Source: Nocardioides pocheonensis (GTDB lineage Bacteria > Actinomycetota > Actinomycetes > Propionibacteriales > Nocardioidaceae). Taken from it: a DNA stretch of 62,594 nt. Location of the stretch: positions 203,415 through 266,008 of the forward strand of contig NZ_RJSF01000040.1 of assembly GCF_003725535.1 (NCBI RefSeq). The letters run 5' to 3'. Position 1 is the first letter of the stretch, and each line of letters opens with the position of its first letter. The position numbers and the translations under genes are program-made. This document shows, piece by piece, positions 43,189 through 52,098 of this stretch. The notes beneath the pieces were generated by a model. The model had not been told where the DNA came from and did no database searches. It saw only the letters and a program-made list of their open reading frames with translations.

Positions 43189-44868
43189 ATGCGCATCACC
43201 GACACGAGCGACCTCTGGTGGAAGACCGCGGTCGTCTACTGCCTCGACGTCCAGACCTTCATGGACTGGAACGACGACGGCATGGGCGACTTCGTCGGCC
43301 TGACCGAGCGGCTCGACTACCTGCACGAGCTCGGGGTGACGTGCCTGTGGCTGATGCCGTTCTACCCCACGGCCGACCGGGACGACGGCTACGACATCAC
43401 CGACTACTACGGCGTCGACCCGCGCCTGGGCAGCGCGGGCGACTTCGTCGAGTTCGTCCGGACCGCGCGCGACCGCGGCATGCGGGTGATCGTCGACCTC
43501 GTCGTCAACCACACCTCGGACCGGCACCCGTGGTTCCGCTCGGCCCGGTCGCGCGGCTCGGCGTACCGGGACTTCTACGTCTGGCGTGACGACAAGCCGC
43601 CCGACACCTCCAAGGACGTCGTCTTCCCCGACAAGGAGGACAGCCTCTGGCAGTACGACGACAAGGCCGGCGCGTGGTACTTCCACCGGTTCTACCGGAC
43701 CCAGCCGGACCTCAACATCACCAACGAGCTCGTGCGCGACGAGATCGTCAAGGCGATGGGCTACTGGCTGGAGCTGGGGATCTCCGGGTTCCGGGTCGAC
43801 GCGGTCCCGTTCGTGATCGAGACCACCGGGGTGGACGCCCAGGAGCTGGCCCGCTTCCACGACCCGCACGCCTACCTGCGCGAGCTCCGCGAGTTCGTCG
43901 GCCGGCGCACCGGTGACGGCATCCTCCTCGGCGAGTGCAACCTGCCGCACAAGGACCAGAAGACCTTCTTCGGCGGCAGCGACGGCGACGAGCTCACCAT
44001 GCAGTTCGACTTCATCGGGATGCAGAACCTCTACCTCTCCCTCGCCCGGGAGGACGCGCGGCCGCTCGCCCGCGCGCTCAGGACCAGGCCGAAGGTGACC
44101 GAGGGGGCGCAGTGGGCCACCTTCGTGCGCAACCACGACGAGCTCACCCTCGACAAGCTCAAGCCCGCCGAGCGCGACGAGGTCTTCGCCGCGTTCGGGC
44201 CCGAGCCCGAGATGCAGCTCTACGGACGCGGACTGCGCCGTCGGCTCCCACCCATGCTCGACGGCGACCCGCGGCGGGTGCGGATGGTCTACAGCCTGCT
44301 CTTCTCGCTGCCGGGCACGCCGGTGCTGTTCTACGGCGAGGAGATCGGCATGGGTGAGAACCTCGACGTACCCGGCCGGCTCGCGGTCCGTACGCCGATG
44401 CAGTGGACCTCCGACCGCAACGGTGGCTTCTCGCGCGCGCGACCGTCCCGGCTGCGCCGGCCGATGAGCGACGGCGCCTTCGGGCCCGAGCACGTCAACG
44501 TGGCCGACCAGCGCAAGGACCCGGACTCGCTGCTGACCTTCATGTCGCTGCTGACCAAGCGCTACCGGGAGTCACCCGAGCTCGGTTGGGCGGAGTTCCA
44601 GGTGCTCGACCAGCCCCACCGGCAGGTGCTCGCCCACGAGTGCGCCCACGACGACCGCCGGCTGGTCGCGCTGCACAACCTGGCGCCCACCGGCTGCACC
44701 GTCCCCCTCGCCCTCGACGGCTGCGACAGCTCGCACCAGCTCGTCGACCTGCTCCACGACGACTTCGCGGTCTCTCTGGACGACCGCGGCAGGGCGGAGG
44801 TCACGCTCGACGGGTACGGCTACCGCTGGCTGCGGTTGATGTCGCGCGACAGCCGTCGCCTGCGCTGA
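43189..44868 (+). CDS. trehalose synthase-like GH13 enzyme
   Basis: 559 residues of the alpha-amylase superfamily. Catalytic regions: VDLVVNHTS (region I), SGFRVDAVPF (nucleophile Asp), LLGECNLPH (acid/base Glu) and FVRNHDELT (third Asp). The overall match and N-terminal WWKTAVVYCLDVQTFMDWN fit the TreS group, which interconverts maltose and trehalose; its C-terminal beta domain is present, but no maltokinase is fused. Exact substrate is unproven. Confidence 0.87.
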   Translation: MRITDTSDLWWKTAVVYCLDVQTFMDWNDDGMGDFVGLTERLDYLHELGVTCLWLMPFYPTADRDDGYDITDYYGVDPRLGSAGDFVEFVRTARDRGMRVIVDLVVNHTSDRHPWFRSARSRGSAYRDFYVWRDDKPPDTSKDVVFPDKEDSLWQYDDKAGAWYFHRFYRTQPDLNITNELVRDEIVKAMGYWLELGISGFRVDAVPFVIETTGVDAQELARFHDPHAYLRELREFVGRRTGDGILLGECNLPHKDQKTFFGGSDGDELTMQFDFIGMQNLYLSLAREDARPLARALRTRPKVTEGAQWATFVRNHDELTLDKLKPAERDEVFAAFGPEPEMQLYGRGLRRRLPPMLDGDPRRVRMVYSLLFSLPGTPVLFYGEEIGMGENLDVPGRLAVRTPMQWTSDRNGGFSRARPSRLRRPMSDGAFGPEHVNVADQRKDPDSLLTFMSLLTKRYRESPELGWAEFQVLDQPHRQVLAHECAHDDRRLVALHNLAPTGCTVPLALDGCDSSHQLVDLLHDDFAVSLDDRGRAEVTLDGYGYRWLRLMSRDSRRLR

Positions 44869-44915
44869 GGGAACGCTGCCGGACGCGCTGACCGGTGACT
44901 GGCGGACGCCGTGGG

Positions 44916-46037
44916 TCACCCGACCGGGCGGGCGCGGGGGAGGCGCACCGCCACCCGGAGGCCCCCGTCCTCGCGGGGCGCGAGCGTGAGGGTCCCGTCG
45001 TGTGCCTCGGCGATCCGCTCGACGATCGCCAGCCCGAGGCCGACGCCGGCGTGGTCCGTGCGGGTCCGCTCGGTGCCCCGCAGGAACGGCTCGGTCAGCG
45101 TCGAGACCAGCGCGGGGTCGAGCCGCTCACCGGTGTTCTCGACCATGAGCACGACGTCGGTCGGCCGGACGCGGGTCGTCACCCACACCCTGCCGTGCTC
45201 GCGCAGGTTGTGGATGATCGCGTTGTGCACGAGGTTCGTGGTCAGCTGCAGCAGCAGGGCGGGTGACCCGACCGCCGGGGCCGCCTCGCAGGACGTCTCC
45301 AGGGTGACTCCCTGCTTCTCGGCGAGCGGCAGCAGCGTCTCGGTGGCCTCCTCCACCATCAGGGAGAGGTCGACCTGCTCGGGCACGAAGGAGCGCTGGT
45401 CGGTACGGCTGAGCAGGAGCAGTGCCTCGGTCAGGTCGATCGCCCGCACGTTCACCGCGTGGAGCCGGTCCACGAGCTCGCCGGCGTCTCGGTCGGGGTC
45501 CTTGCGCGCGACCTCGAGGAGCGCCTGGGTGATGGCCAGGGGAGTGCGCAGCTCGTGCGACGCGTTGGCCGCGAACCGCTGCTGCTCGGCGACATGGGCC
45601 TCCAGACGCGCGAGCATCGCGTCGAAGGCGTCCGCCAGCTCGCGGAACTCGTCGCGGCGCCCGGGCAGGTCGATCCGGTGCGAGAGCGACCCGGTCCCGG
45701 CGATGCGGGTGGCCTCGGTGATCCGGGTGAGCGGCGCGAGCATGCGCCCGGCGAGGAACCACCCGCCGACGAGGCCGAAGGCCAGCAGGCAGACCTGGGC
45801 GACCGCCGCCGCGGGAGCGAAGGCACGGAGCAGGAACGCATGGTTCCCCGGCACGAGCGCGCCGAACATGCTGATCACCCTCTCGGGGATGTACCGCACC
45901 AGCACCGACTGGCGGTCCTGGCCGGTCAGCCACGCCGCCGCGAGCATCAGGGCGCCGGCGACCATGAGGAAGCCGGCGTAGCTGAGGGTGAGCTTGAGCC
46001 GGACGCTCATCCCGGGGCGCCTAGGCACGGTCGGCAT
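44916..46037 (-). CDS. vanS: VanS-type sensor histidine kinase
   Basis: 373 residues. Two membrane segments (LKLTLSYAGFLMVAGALMLA and AAAVAQVCLLAFGLVGGWFL) bracket a short extracellular loop, then HAMP, HisKA (AANASHELRTPLAITQALLE) and HATPase (NLVHNAIIHNL; AGVGLGLAIVERIAEAHDG). The opening and loop (VLVRYIPE) resemble actinomycete VanS. ATG 46037 has GAGGA upstream and overlaps vanR by 17 nt; ATG 46010 is the alternative. It should sense glycopeptides and phosphorylate VanR. Confidence 0.9.
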   Translation of the reverse strand: MPTVPRRPGMSVRLKLTLSYAGFLMVAGALMLAAAWLTGQDRQSVLVRYIPERVISMFGALVPGNHAFLLRAFAPAAAVAQVCLLAFGLVGGWFLAGRMLAPLTRITEATRIAGTGSLSHRIDLPGRRDEFRELADAFDAMLARLEAHVAEQQRFAANASHELRTPLAITQALLEVARKDPDRDAGELVDRLHAVNVRAIDLTEALLLLSRTDQRSFVPEQVDLSLMVEEATETLLPLAEKQGVTLETSCEAAPAVGSPALLLQLTTNLVHNAIIHNLREHGRVWVTTRVRPTDVVLMVENTGERLDPALVSTLTEPFLRGTERTRTDHAGVGLGLAIVERIAEAHDGTLTLAPREDGGLRVAVRLPRARPVG

Positions 46038-46725
46038 CCGCGTCCTCGCGACGTGGGTCGGGGGACGGGGCGTCGATCCGGTAGCCGACGCCCGGCACCG
46101 TCGCGATCACCCACGGCTCGCCCAACCGCTTGCGCAGCGCGGAGACGGTGATGCGCACGGCGTTGGTGAACGGGTCGGCGTTCTCGTCCCACGCGCGCTG
46201 CAGGAGCTCCTCGGCACTGACCACACCGCCCTCGGCGGCCACCAGCACCTCGAGCACCGCGAACTGCTTGCGGGTGAGGGCGACGTACCGGCCGTCACGG
46301 AAGACCTCGCGCCGGAACGGGTCGACCCGGAGGCCGGCGATCTCGCGGACCGGGGGCCGGTTGTGGGCGCGCCTGCGGTCGAGGGCGCGGAGGCGCAGCA
46401 CCAGCTCCTGCAGCTCGAACGGCTTGGTCAGGTAGTCGTCCGCGCCGAGCCCGAACCCTGAGGCCTTGTCGTCGAGCCGGTCGGCCGCGGTGAGCATGAG
46501 GATCGGCATGCCGCTGCCCGACGCGACGATGCGCTGGGCGACCTCGTCGCCCGAGGGGCCCGGGATGTCGCGGTCGAGGACGGCGATGTCGTAGGCGTTG
46601 ATGCTGAGCAGCTCCAGGGCGGTGTCACCGTCGCCGGCGACGTCCGCGGCGATCGCCTCGAGACGCAACCCATCGCGGACGGCATCGGCCAGAAGGGGTT
46701 CGTCCTCGACGATCAGCACTCGCAT
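46021..46725 (-). CDS. vanR: VanR-type response regulator (OmpR family)
   Basis: 234 residues. Receiver: VLIVEDEP, Asp in IAVLDRDIPGPSGDE, Lys in DYLTKPFELQEL. Winged-helix DNA-binding domain: KQFAVLEVLVAAEGG, NAVRITVSALRKRLG and GVGYRIDAP. It closely resembles VanR of glycopeptide-resistant actinomycetes. Its expected targets carry the 11-bp-spaced TATC motif found upstream of vanX, vanH and the M15 peptidase gene. Confidence 0.93.
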   Translation of the reverse strand: MRVLIVEDEPLLADAVRDGLRLEAIAADVAGDGDTALELLSINAYDIAVLDRDIPGPSGDEVAQRIVASGSGMPILMLTAADRLDDKASGFGLGADDYLTKPFELQELVLRLRALDRRRAHNRPPVREIAGLRVDPFRREVFRDGRYVALTRKQFAVLEVLVAAEGGVVSAEELLQRAWDENADPFTNAVRITVSALRKRLGEPWVIATVPGVGYRIDAPSPDPRREDADADRA

Positions 46726-46752
46726 ACGACCCTGATGCTACGAGCCGGAACC

Positions 46753-46791
46753 TATCGCCGGCGTATCGAAAGCCGGATACGTGCCGGCAAC
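46753..46791 (+). promoter_or_regulatory. putative VanR operator, M15 peptidase gene
   Basis: 39-bp motif with TATCG at 46753, TATCG at 46764 and GGATAC at 46775, all spaced 11 bp, followed by a GGCAAC end. The last base is exactly 23 nt before the ATG at 46815. Confidence 0.8.
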
Positions 46792-46814
46792 GCGGGGCGC
46801 CGTTGACTGCGGTC

Positions 46815-47465
46815 ATGAGCTCGATCACGCCGTCCCGTGCCACCGCCCGCAGGGCCCGCTCGGCGGTCGCCGTGCTGGTGGTCCTCGCTGCCGTCGTGCT
46901 GGGCGGGCTCGTCCGCGGCGGTTCGGTGATCCCCTCCGCCAAGACCATCACGGCCGTCACGGCAGCCCCGGTGGTGCACCGCCTCGGGAGTCCGACGGCG
47001 TCCCGGCACGGCCGGATCGGCGTCGGCGACGGGTTCGTCCCGGACGGCACGACCGTGTTCGACGCGGTCCCGGCGGTCGCAAGGCTCGACCCGGCGCTGC
47101 TCGCCGCCCTGCGCCGGGCGGGGCGGGACGCCGCGGCGGAGCACGTCGCCCTCGACGTGAACAGCGGGTGGCGGAGCGCGGCGTACCAGACGCATCTGCT
47201 CGACGAGCCGATCCGGAAGTACGGCTCGCGCGAGGAGGCCGCCCGGTGGGTCGCGACCCCGGCACGCTCGGCCCACGTGTCGGGCGACGCGGTGGACCTG
47301 GGGCACGACGCGGCGGCGTGGCTGGCCGAGCACGGCGCGCGGTACGGGCTGTGCCGGGTCTACGCGAACGAGCCGTGGCACTTCGAGCTGCGGCCCGACG
47401 CCGTGCACGACGGGTGCCCGGAGACGTACGCCGACCCGACGCACGACCCGCGGATGTACCGCTGA
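46815..47465 (+). CDS. M15 D,D-carboxypeptidase (VanY-like), membrane-anchored
   Basis: 216 residues. One N-terminal membrane helix (SAVAVLVVLAAVVLGGLV), then an extracellular M15B peptidase: SGWRSAAYQTHLLDEPI, zinc ligands in SAHVSGDAVDLG (H and D) and EPWHFELRP (catalytic Glu and third His). It would trim terminal D-Ala from pentapeptide precursors, lowering vancomycin targets. It shares the operator and 23-nt spacing with vanX and vanH, which places it in the VanR regulon. Start ATG 46815 is fixed by that spacing. Confidence 0.88.
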   Translation: MSSITPSRATARRARSAVAVLVVLAAVVLGGLVRGGSVIPSAKTITAVTAAPVVHRLGSPTASRHGRIGVGDGFVPDGTTVFDAVPAVARLDPALLAALRRAGRDAAAEHVALDVNSGWRSAAYQTHLLDEPIRKYGSREEAARWVATPARSAHVSGDAVDLGHDAAAWLAEHGARYGLCRVYANEPWHFELRPDAVHDGCPETYADPTHDPRMYR

Positions 47466-47488
47466 CGTGTCGGTGGATCCGGTGACGG

Positions 47489-48529
47489 TCAGGCCCGCCG
47501 GCCGGTCAGCGCCAGGGACACCACCCGGTCGATGATGTCGCCGAACGACATCCCGGCGGCCGCCATCATCCGGGGATACCTGCTGTAGGACGTCAGTCCG
47601 GGGAACGTGTTCACCTCGTTGAGCACCACGGTCCCGTCCGGGGTGAGGAAGAGGTCGACCCGGGCGAGCCCCGTGCACCCGAGGGCGCGGTAGACCGCCT
47701 CGGCGGTGCGGCGTACGAGGTCGCGGTGGTCCGGTGGGATGTCCGCCGGGACGACCGCGACGGAGTTGTCCGAGCCGCTCTCCGGCTCGCTCTCCTGGTG
47801 GATCTGGAAGAACCCGTGGGTCAGGGCGATCCGGTCGAGCTCGCCGGTGGTCAGGTCGCTCCGGTTGCCGAGCACCGCGCAGCCGATCTCGCTGCCCACG
47901 ACCGCCTCCTCGACGAGCACCTTGTCGTCGTACTCCCGTGCGGTGCGCAACGCGTCGGCAAGGTCCTGCTTCGCGATCACCTTGCTGACCCCGAAGGACG
48001 AGCCCGAGCGGGCCGGCTTCACGAACACCGGGTAGGGCAACCCGTCGGCGTCGAGGTCCTCCTCGGCGGCGACCGTCCAGAAGCGCGGCGTGGCGATGCC
48101 GGCGGCGCGGACGACGAGGTAGGTCAGGGACTTGTCCATGCACAGCGCCGAGCTCGGCACGTCGCAGCCGACGTACGGAAGGCCCGAGAGCTCGAGCAGG
48201 CCCTGCATCGCGCCGTCCTCCCCGAGCCTGCCGTGCAGCACCGGGAGGACGACGTCCACCTCGATGGTCCGGCACCGTCCGTTCTCCAGGACCAGCAGCC
48301 CGGGAGCGGTGGTGTCCGGCGAGAGCACGACGGAGGCACCGGCGCTCTGCTCCCAGCCCGCACTCGGACCACCGCACAGGCGCCAGGCGCCGGCGCGCGT
48401 GATGCCGATCCAGAAGGGCTCGTAGCGCTCCGGGTCGAGGTGCTGCGCCACCTGTTGCGCGGACTTGACCGAGATCGGGTGCTCCTCGGAGCGCCCGCCG
48501 AAGACGATCGCGATGCGGACCTTATCCAC
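47489..48529 (-). CDS. vanA: VanA-type D-alanine-D-lactate ligase
   Basis: 346 residues of the ATP-grasp D-Ala ligase family. Signatures for the depsipeptide-forming type: omega loop FFQIHQESEPESGSDNS with the His that favours lactate, plus VVLNEVNTFPGLTSYSRYPR and KPARSGSSFGVSKV. VanA has the equivalent FRIHQEVEPEKGSEN. It makes D-Ala-D-Lac, the low-affinity vancomycin target. The GTG start at 48529 overlaps vanH by 8 nt. Confidence 0.94.
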   Translation of the reverse strand: MDKVRIAIVFGGRSEEHPISVKSAQQVAQHLDPERYEPFWIGITRAGAWRLCGGPSAGWEQSAGASVVLSPDTTAPGLLVLENGRCRTIEVDVVLPVLHGRLGEDGAMQGLLELSGLPYVGCDVPSSALCMDKSLTYLVVRAAGIATPRFWTVAAEEDLDADGLPYPVFVKPARSGSSFGVSKVIAKQDLADALRTAREYDDKVLVEEAVVGSEIGCAVLGNRSDLTTGELDRIALTHGFFQIHQESEPESGSDNSVAVVPADIPPDHRDLVRRTAEAVYRALGCTGLARVDLFLTPDGTVVLNEVNTFPGLTSYSRYPRMMAAAGMSFGDIIDRVVSLALTGRRA

Positions 48530-49556
48530 GTGGGTTCCTGCTTTCGAAGTCGAGACAGCTGAGAAGCGAGTTCGTGACCATGTCGCGCACGGCGCGGTCG
48601 GTGAAGTACGCCGTGTGCGGGCTCAGCAGCACGTTCGGGTGGGCCTGGAGGCGCCGCACCACCTCGTTCTCGATGCGTGTGCCGCGGTGGTCCTCGTAGA
48701 AGATCTCGTCCTCGTGCTCGAGGACGTCCAGGGCGGCCCCGCCGAGGTGTCCGTCCTCGAGAGCCCGGACGAGCGCGTGGGTGTCCAGGAGCGCGCCGCG
48801 CCCGGTGTTGACCACGCACGCGCCGGGCTTCATCCGCGCGATGCGACGACGGTCGAGGAGGTGGTGGGTGTCGGGGGCGAGCGGTGCGTGCAGGGTGACC
48901 ACGTCGCTCCCCTCGAGGAGCTCCTCCAGCGGCACCGGGTGGCCGTGCCTGGTGGGGCGGCTGTCGTGGGTGAGGACCCGGCACCCGAAGCCCCGCAGCC
49001 GGCTGACGACCGCCGAGCCGATCCGCCCGGTGCCGATCACGCCGACCGTGAGGTCGCCCAGCTCCCTGCCGGGGACGTCGTTGAGCCGGTAGTCATGACC
49101 GGCCGAGCGGCTGACGACGGATCTCGCGTCCCGCACCAGCATCAGGATCAGCATCAGCGTGTAGTCGGCCACGCTGCCCGGCGAGTACGAGACCGTCCCG
49201 ACGGTGATGCCGACGCTCTCGGCGACGGCGAGGTCGACGTGGTTGCAGCCGATGCTCCGCGTGGAGACGTACTCGACGCCGACCCGGCTCAGGGCGGACA
49301 GCACGGAGCCGCGGACGGGGGTGCGGTGGCTCACGCTGACGCACCGGTTGCCGGCCGCGAGCGCCAGGTTCTTCGCCGTGAGAGGTGATCGGGTGAGGGT
49401 GGACCGTACGCCGAGGCGAGGCGCGAGCTCGCGGAAGAGGCGCTCCTCGTGCTCGCTGCACCCGTACGCCGTGACGCCCGGCCCGGAGCCGACGACCGAG
49501 GCGTCGACCGCCGGCGAACCCTTCGGCGCGGTCGACGCTCGTCCGGTGAGGGGCAT
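48522..49556 (-). CDS. vanH: VanH, D-lactate dehydrogenase
   Basis: 344 residues. Reduces pyruvate to D-lactate for the ligase. NAD site GVIGTGRIGSAVVSRL; catalytic Arg in VNTGRGALLD, Glu in LDVLEHEDEIFYED and His in SPHTAYFTD. ATG 49556 is preferred to TTG 49568 because it then sits exactly 23 nt from the operator, as in vanX and the M15 gene. Confidence 0.94.
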   Translation of the reverse strand: MPLTGRASTAPKGSPAVDASVVGSGPGVTAYGCSEHEERLFRELAPRLGVRSTLTRSPLTAKNLALAAGNRCVSVSHRTPVRGSVLSALSRVGVEYVSTRSIGCNHVDLAVAESVGITVGTVSYSPGSVADYTLMLILMLVRDARSVVSRSAGHDYRLNDVPGRELGDLTVGVIGTGRIGSAVVSRLRGFGCRVLTHDSRPTRHGHPVPLEELLEGSDVVTLHAPLAPDTHHLLDRRRIARMKPGACVVNTGRGALLDTHALVRALEDGHLGGAALDVLEHEDEIFYEDHRGTRIENEVVRRLQAHPNVLLSPHTAYFTDRAVRDMVTNSLLSCLDFESRNPRG

Positions 49557-49579
49557 GAGCTCAGTCAACGGAAGGTCGC

Positions 49580-49618
49580 GTTGCCCTCGCGTATGAGGTT
49601 TTGGATATGTCGGCGATA
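49580..49618 (-). promoter_or_regulatory. putative VanR operator, vanH
   Basis: Minus-strand copy of the 39-bp motif: TATC at 49618 and again at 49607 (11 bp apart), then TCATAC and a GGCAAC end at 49580, 23 nt before ATG 49556. Confidence 0.8.
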
Positions 49619-49641
49619 GGTCCCGGTCCTTGTCCGAGAGG

Positions 49642-49680
49642 TATCACCGGGTTATCGAAAACCGCATACGGGCGGGCAAC
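49642..49680 (+). promoter_or_regulatory. putative VanR operator, vanX
   Basis: 39-bp motif with TATC at 49642 and 49653 and GCATAC at 49664, ending GGCAAC at 49680, 23 nt before ATG 49704. It is back to back with the vanH operator, 23 bp apart. Confidence 0.8.
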
Positions 49681-49703
49681 ATCCGGCTTCCTTCACTGGC
49701 GGC

Positions 49704-50321
49704 ATGACCGCCTTTCCCGATGACTTCGTGTTCGTCGACGAGTGCGTGCCCGGCATCCGCTGGGACGCGAAGTACGCGACCTGGGACAACTTCACCGGCA
49801 AGCCGGTGGACGGCTACCGAGCGAACCGGATCCTCGGGACCAGGGCGCTGTGCGGTGCGCTGGCGCGGGCCCGCGACCGCGCCGCGTCCCTCGGCTTCGG
49901 CCTGCTGCTGTGGGACGGCTACCGCCCCCAGCGCGCCGTCGACAGCTTCGTGCGCTGGTCCGTCCAGCCCGAGGACGGCCGGACCAAGCCGAGGCACTAC
50001 CCCCGTCTCGAGCGGAGCGAGATGTTCGCGAAGGGATACGTCGCCACGAGGTCCGGCCACAGCCGGGGGAGCACCGTCGACCTGACCCTCTTCCACCTGG
50101 GCTCGGGCGCCCTGGCCCCGATGGGCGGTGACCACGACCTGATGGACCCGGTCTCCCACCACGGGGCAGACGGGATCGCGCCGCTCGAGACCCGGAACCG
50201 GGCCCACCTCCGCGCCGTCATGGAGGCCGCCGGGTTCGCGGCGTACGAGTGCGAGTGGTGGCACTACACGCTCGCGGACGAGCCCTACCCCGACACGTAC
50301 TTCGACTTCCCGGTCGGCTGA
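49704..50321 (+). CDS. vanX: VanX, D-Ala-D-Ala dipeptidase
   Basis: 205 residues. Zinc peptidase destroying D-Ala-D-Ala so that only D-Ala-D-Lac is built in. Zinc ligands in SGHSRGSTVDLTLF (H, D) and CEWWHYTL (catalytic Glu, His), plus the active-site Arg in WDGYRPQRAV. Divergent from vanH-vanA and followed by a terminator. Confidence 0.95.
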   Translation: MTAFPDDFVFVDECVPGIRWDAKYATWDNFTGKPVDGYRANRILGTRALCGALARARDRAASLGFGLLLWDGYRPQRAVDSFVRWSVQPEDGRTKPRHYPRLERSEMFAKGYVATRSGHSRGSTVDLTLFHLGSGALAPMGGDHDLMDPVSHHGADGIAPLETRNRAHLRAVMEAAGFAAYECEWWHYTLADEPYPDTYFDFPVG

Positions 50322-50341
50322 CCCGCGTCGCTGAACGACGA

Positions 50342-50370
50342 AGGCCAGACGCCCTCGGGGCATCTGGCCT
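50342..50370. terminator. bidirectional terminator between vanX and tRNA-Lys
   Basis: AGGCCAGACGCC pairs with GGCATCTGGCCT (one G-T pair) around a 5-nt loop. It can end both the vanX transcript and the convergent tRNA-Lys transcript. Confidence 0.7.
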
Positions 50371-50381
50371 GCGGTGGTGGG

Positions 50382-50454
<73 letters not shown>

Positions 50455-50526
50455 GCGATGCGGAACATTAGCAGCCCCCTGCCGTCGATCAGAAATCGAG
50501 GGTGGGCCTCCGGATCGGGGCCGCCG

Positions 50527-52098
50527 TCAGCGTGCGGCGAGCACCGCCTGGGCGGCGTTGTGACCGCCGAGGCCGCTGACCGCGCCGCCCCTCCGGGCGC
50601 CTGATCCGCACAGCAGCACCGACGGGATCTCGGTGGCCACGCCCCACTGCTGGGCCGGGGTGGAGAGCGCTTCGCGGCTCGACGCCCAGGGCCAGGAGAG
50701 GTCGCCGTGGAAGATGTGGCCTCCCGGCATCGCCAGGTCGGCCTCGACCTCCTGGGGGATCTTCGCCTCGACGCAGAGGGAGCCGTCGGGACCGCGGAGC
50801 ACGCAGTCGAGCAGCGGCTCGGCGAGGTGCACGTCGATCGCCGCGATCGCCCGGCGCACCGCTTCGGCCTTGCGCGCCTCGGTGTCGGTCCGGAACAGGG
50901 TCTCGGGCAGGTGCAGCCCGAAGTAGGTCAGCGTGTGCACCCCTCGACCGGCTTGGTCACCGAGGATCGAGGGGTCCGTCAGGGAGTGGCAGTAGAGCTC
51001 GCCGGGCTGCGGCTCGGGCAGCTCGCCGGCGGAGGCCTGCGCGAAGGCTTGCTCCAGGGAGGAGTACTCCTCGGCGACGTGGAACGTGCCCGCGAAGGCC
51101 CGCGCCGGGTCGTCGCCGGACCGCAGCGCCGGCAACCGGGACAGCAGGAAGTTGATCTTCAGCTGCGAGCCGACCGGCTTGTCGCTCTCGTCGGGGTCCT
51201 CGCCCATCAGGATCCGCAGCACCCAGGGCGCGACGTTCGCGAGCACGACCCCGGCACGTACGCCGTGCGCGCGCTCGCCGTCGTGCCAGGTGACCTCCGC
51301 CCCGTCGTCGTCGGCTGCGATCGAGCTGACCCCCGCCGAGGTGACCAGCTCCGCCCCGGCATCGGCCGCGGCCGTTGCGAGCGCGTCGGTGACCGCGCCC
51401 ATGCCGCCCACGGGCACGCGCCACTCGCCGGTGCCGTTGCCGACCAGGTGGTAGAGGAAGCACCGGTTCTGCGCGAGCGACGGGTCGTGCATGCCGGCGA
51501 AGGTGCCGATCAGCGCGTCGGTCGCGACCACGCCGCGGACGAGGTCGTCGGAGAACCGGCTCTCCACGAGCTCTCCGAGAGGTCGCTGGACCAGTGCCGT
51601 CCACACGTCGGGGTCGATGCCCGCGGCCATCTCCCGCCCGGTGACGAGCGGCTCGGTCAGGCTGGGGGCGACCTTCGCGGCGACCTTGGCGACGTCCGCG
51701 TAGAAGTGCCTCCATGCGTCGTACTCGCGGTCACCGCCGGTGAGGGCGCGGAACGACTCCCGTGTGGCAGCTGCCTCGTCGTGCTCGACCAGCAGCCCGG
51801 TGTGCCGCCCGCCGCGCAGGACGGGGGAGTACGACGCGGTGGCCCGGGAGCGCAGCTCGACGCCGAGCTCGAGCTCGCGCGCGATGCTCTCGGGCAGCAG
51901 CGAGACGAGGTAGGAGTAGCGCGAGAGCCGTACGCCGGTGCCCGGGAAGGCCTCCGCGCTGACCGCGGCTCCGCCGAGGTGGTCGAGTCGCTCGAGCACG
52001 AGCACGGAGAGGCCCGCCCGCGCCAGGTAGGCCGCGGCCGTGAGGCCGTTGTGGCCACCGCCGGCGACGACCACGTCGTACCTCTCCCTGCGTGCCAT
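50527..52098 (-). CDS. FAD-dependent oxidoreductase, CrtI/phytoene desaturase-like
   Basis: 523 residues. N-terminal dinucleotide-binding site YDVVVAGGGHNGLTAAAYLA and a C-terminal FAD motif near LCGSGARRGGAVSGLGGHNA. The fold is that of carotenoid desaturase/isomerase-like flavoproteins, but no carotenoid genes are nearby, so it may be one of the actinobacterial family members of unknown substrate (such as the PYROXD2-like group). ATG 52098. Single gene. Confidence 0.86.
   Translation of the reverse strand: MARRERYDVVVAGGGHNGLTAAAYLARAGLSVLVLERLDHLGGAAVSAEAFPGTGVRLSRYSYLVSLLPESIARELELGVELRSRATASYSPVLRGGRHTGLLVEHDEAAATRESFRALTGGDREYDAWRHFYADVAKVAAKVAPSLTEPLVTGREMAAGIDPDVWTALVQRPLGELVESRFSDDLVRGVVATDALIGTFAGMHDPSLAQNRCFLYHLVGNGTGEWRVPVGGMGAVTDALATAAADAGAELVTSAGVSSIAADDDGAEVTWHDGERAHGVRAGVVLANVAPWVLRILMGEDPDESDKPVGSQLKINFLLSRLPALRSGDDPARAFAGTFHVAEEYSSLEQAFAQASAGELPEPQPGELYCHSLTDPSILGDQAGRGVHTLTYFGLHLPETLFRTDTEARKAEAVRRAIAAIDVHLAEPLLDCVLRGPDGSLCVEAKIPQEVEADLAMPGGHIFHGDLSWPWASSREALSTPAQQWGVATEIPSVLLCGSGARRGGAVSGLGGHNAAQAVLAAR

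Noticed and set aside
46010-46010. ATG 46010 as the vanS start
   Set aside because: It lacks a ribosome site; ATG 46037 has GAGGA upstream and gives an N-terminus of the length usual for actinomycete VanS. Kept as an alternative.
47489-48529. Ligase considered as the housekeeping D-Ala-D-Ala ligase
   Set aside because: The omega-loop sequence with His (FFQIHQESEPESGSDN) is of the VanA type, and it is coupled to vanH.
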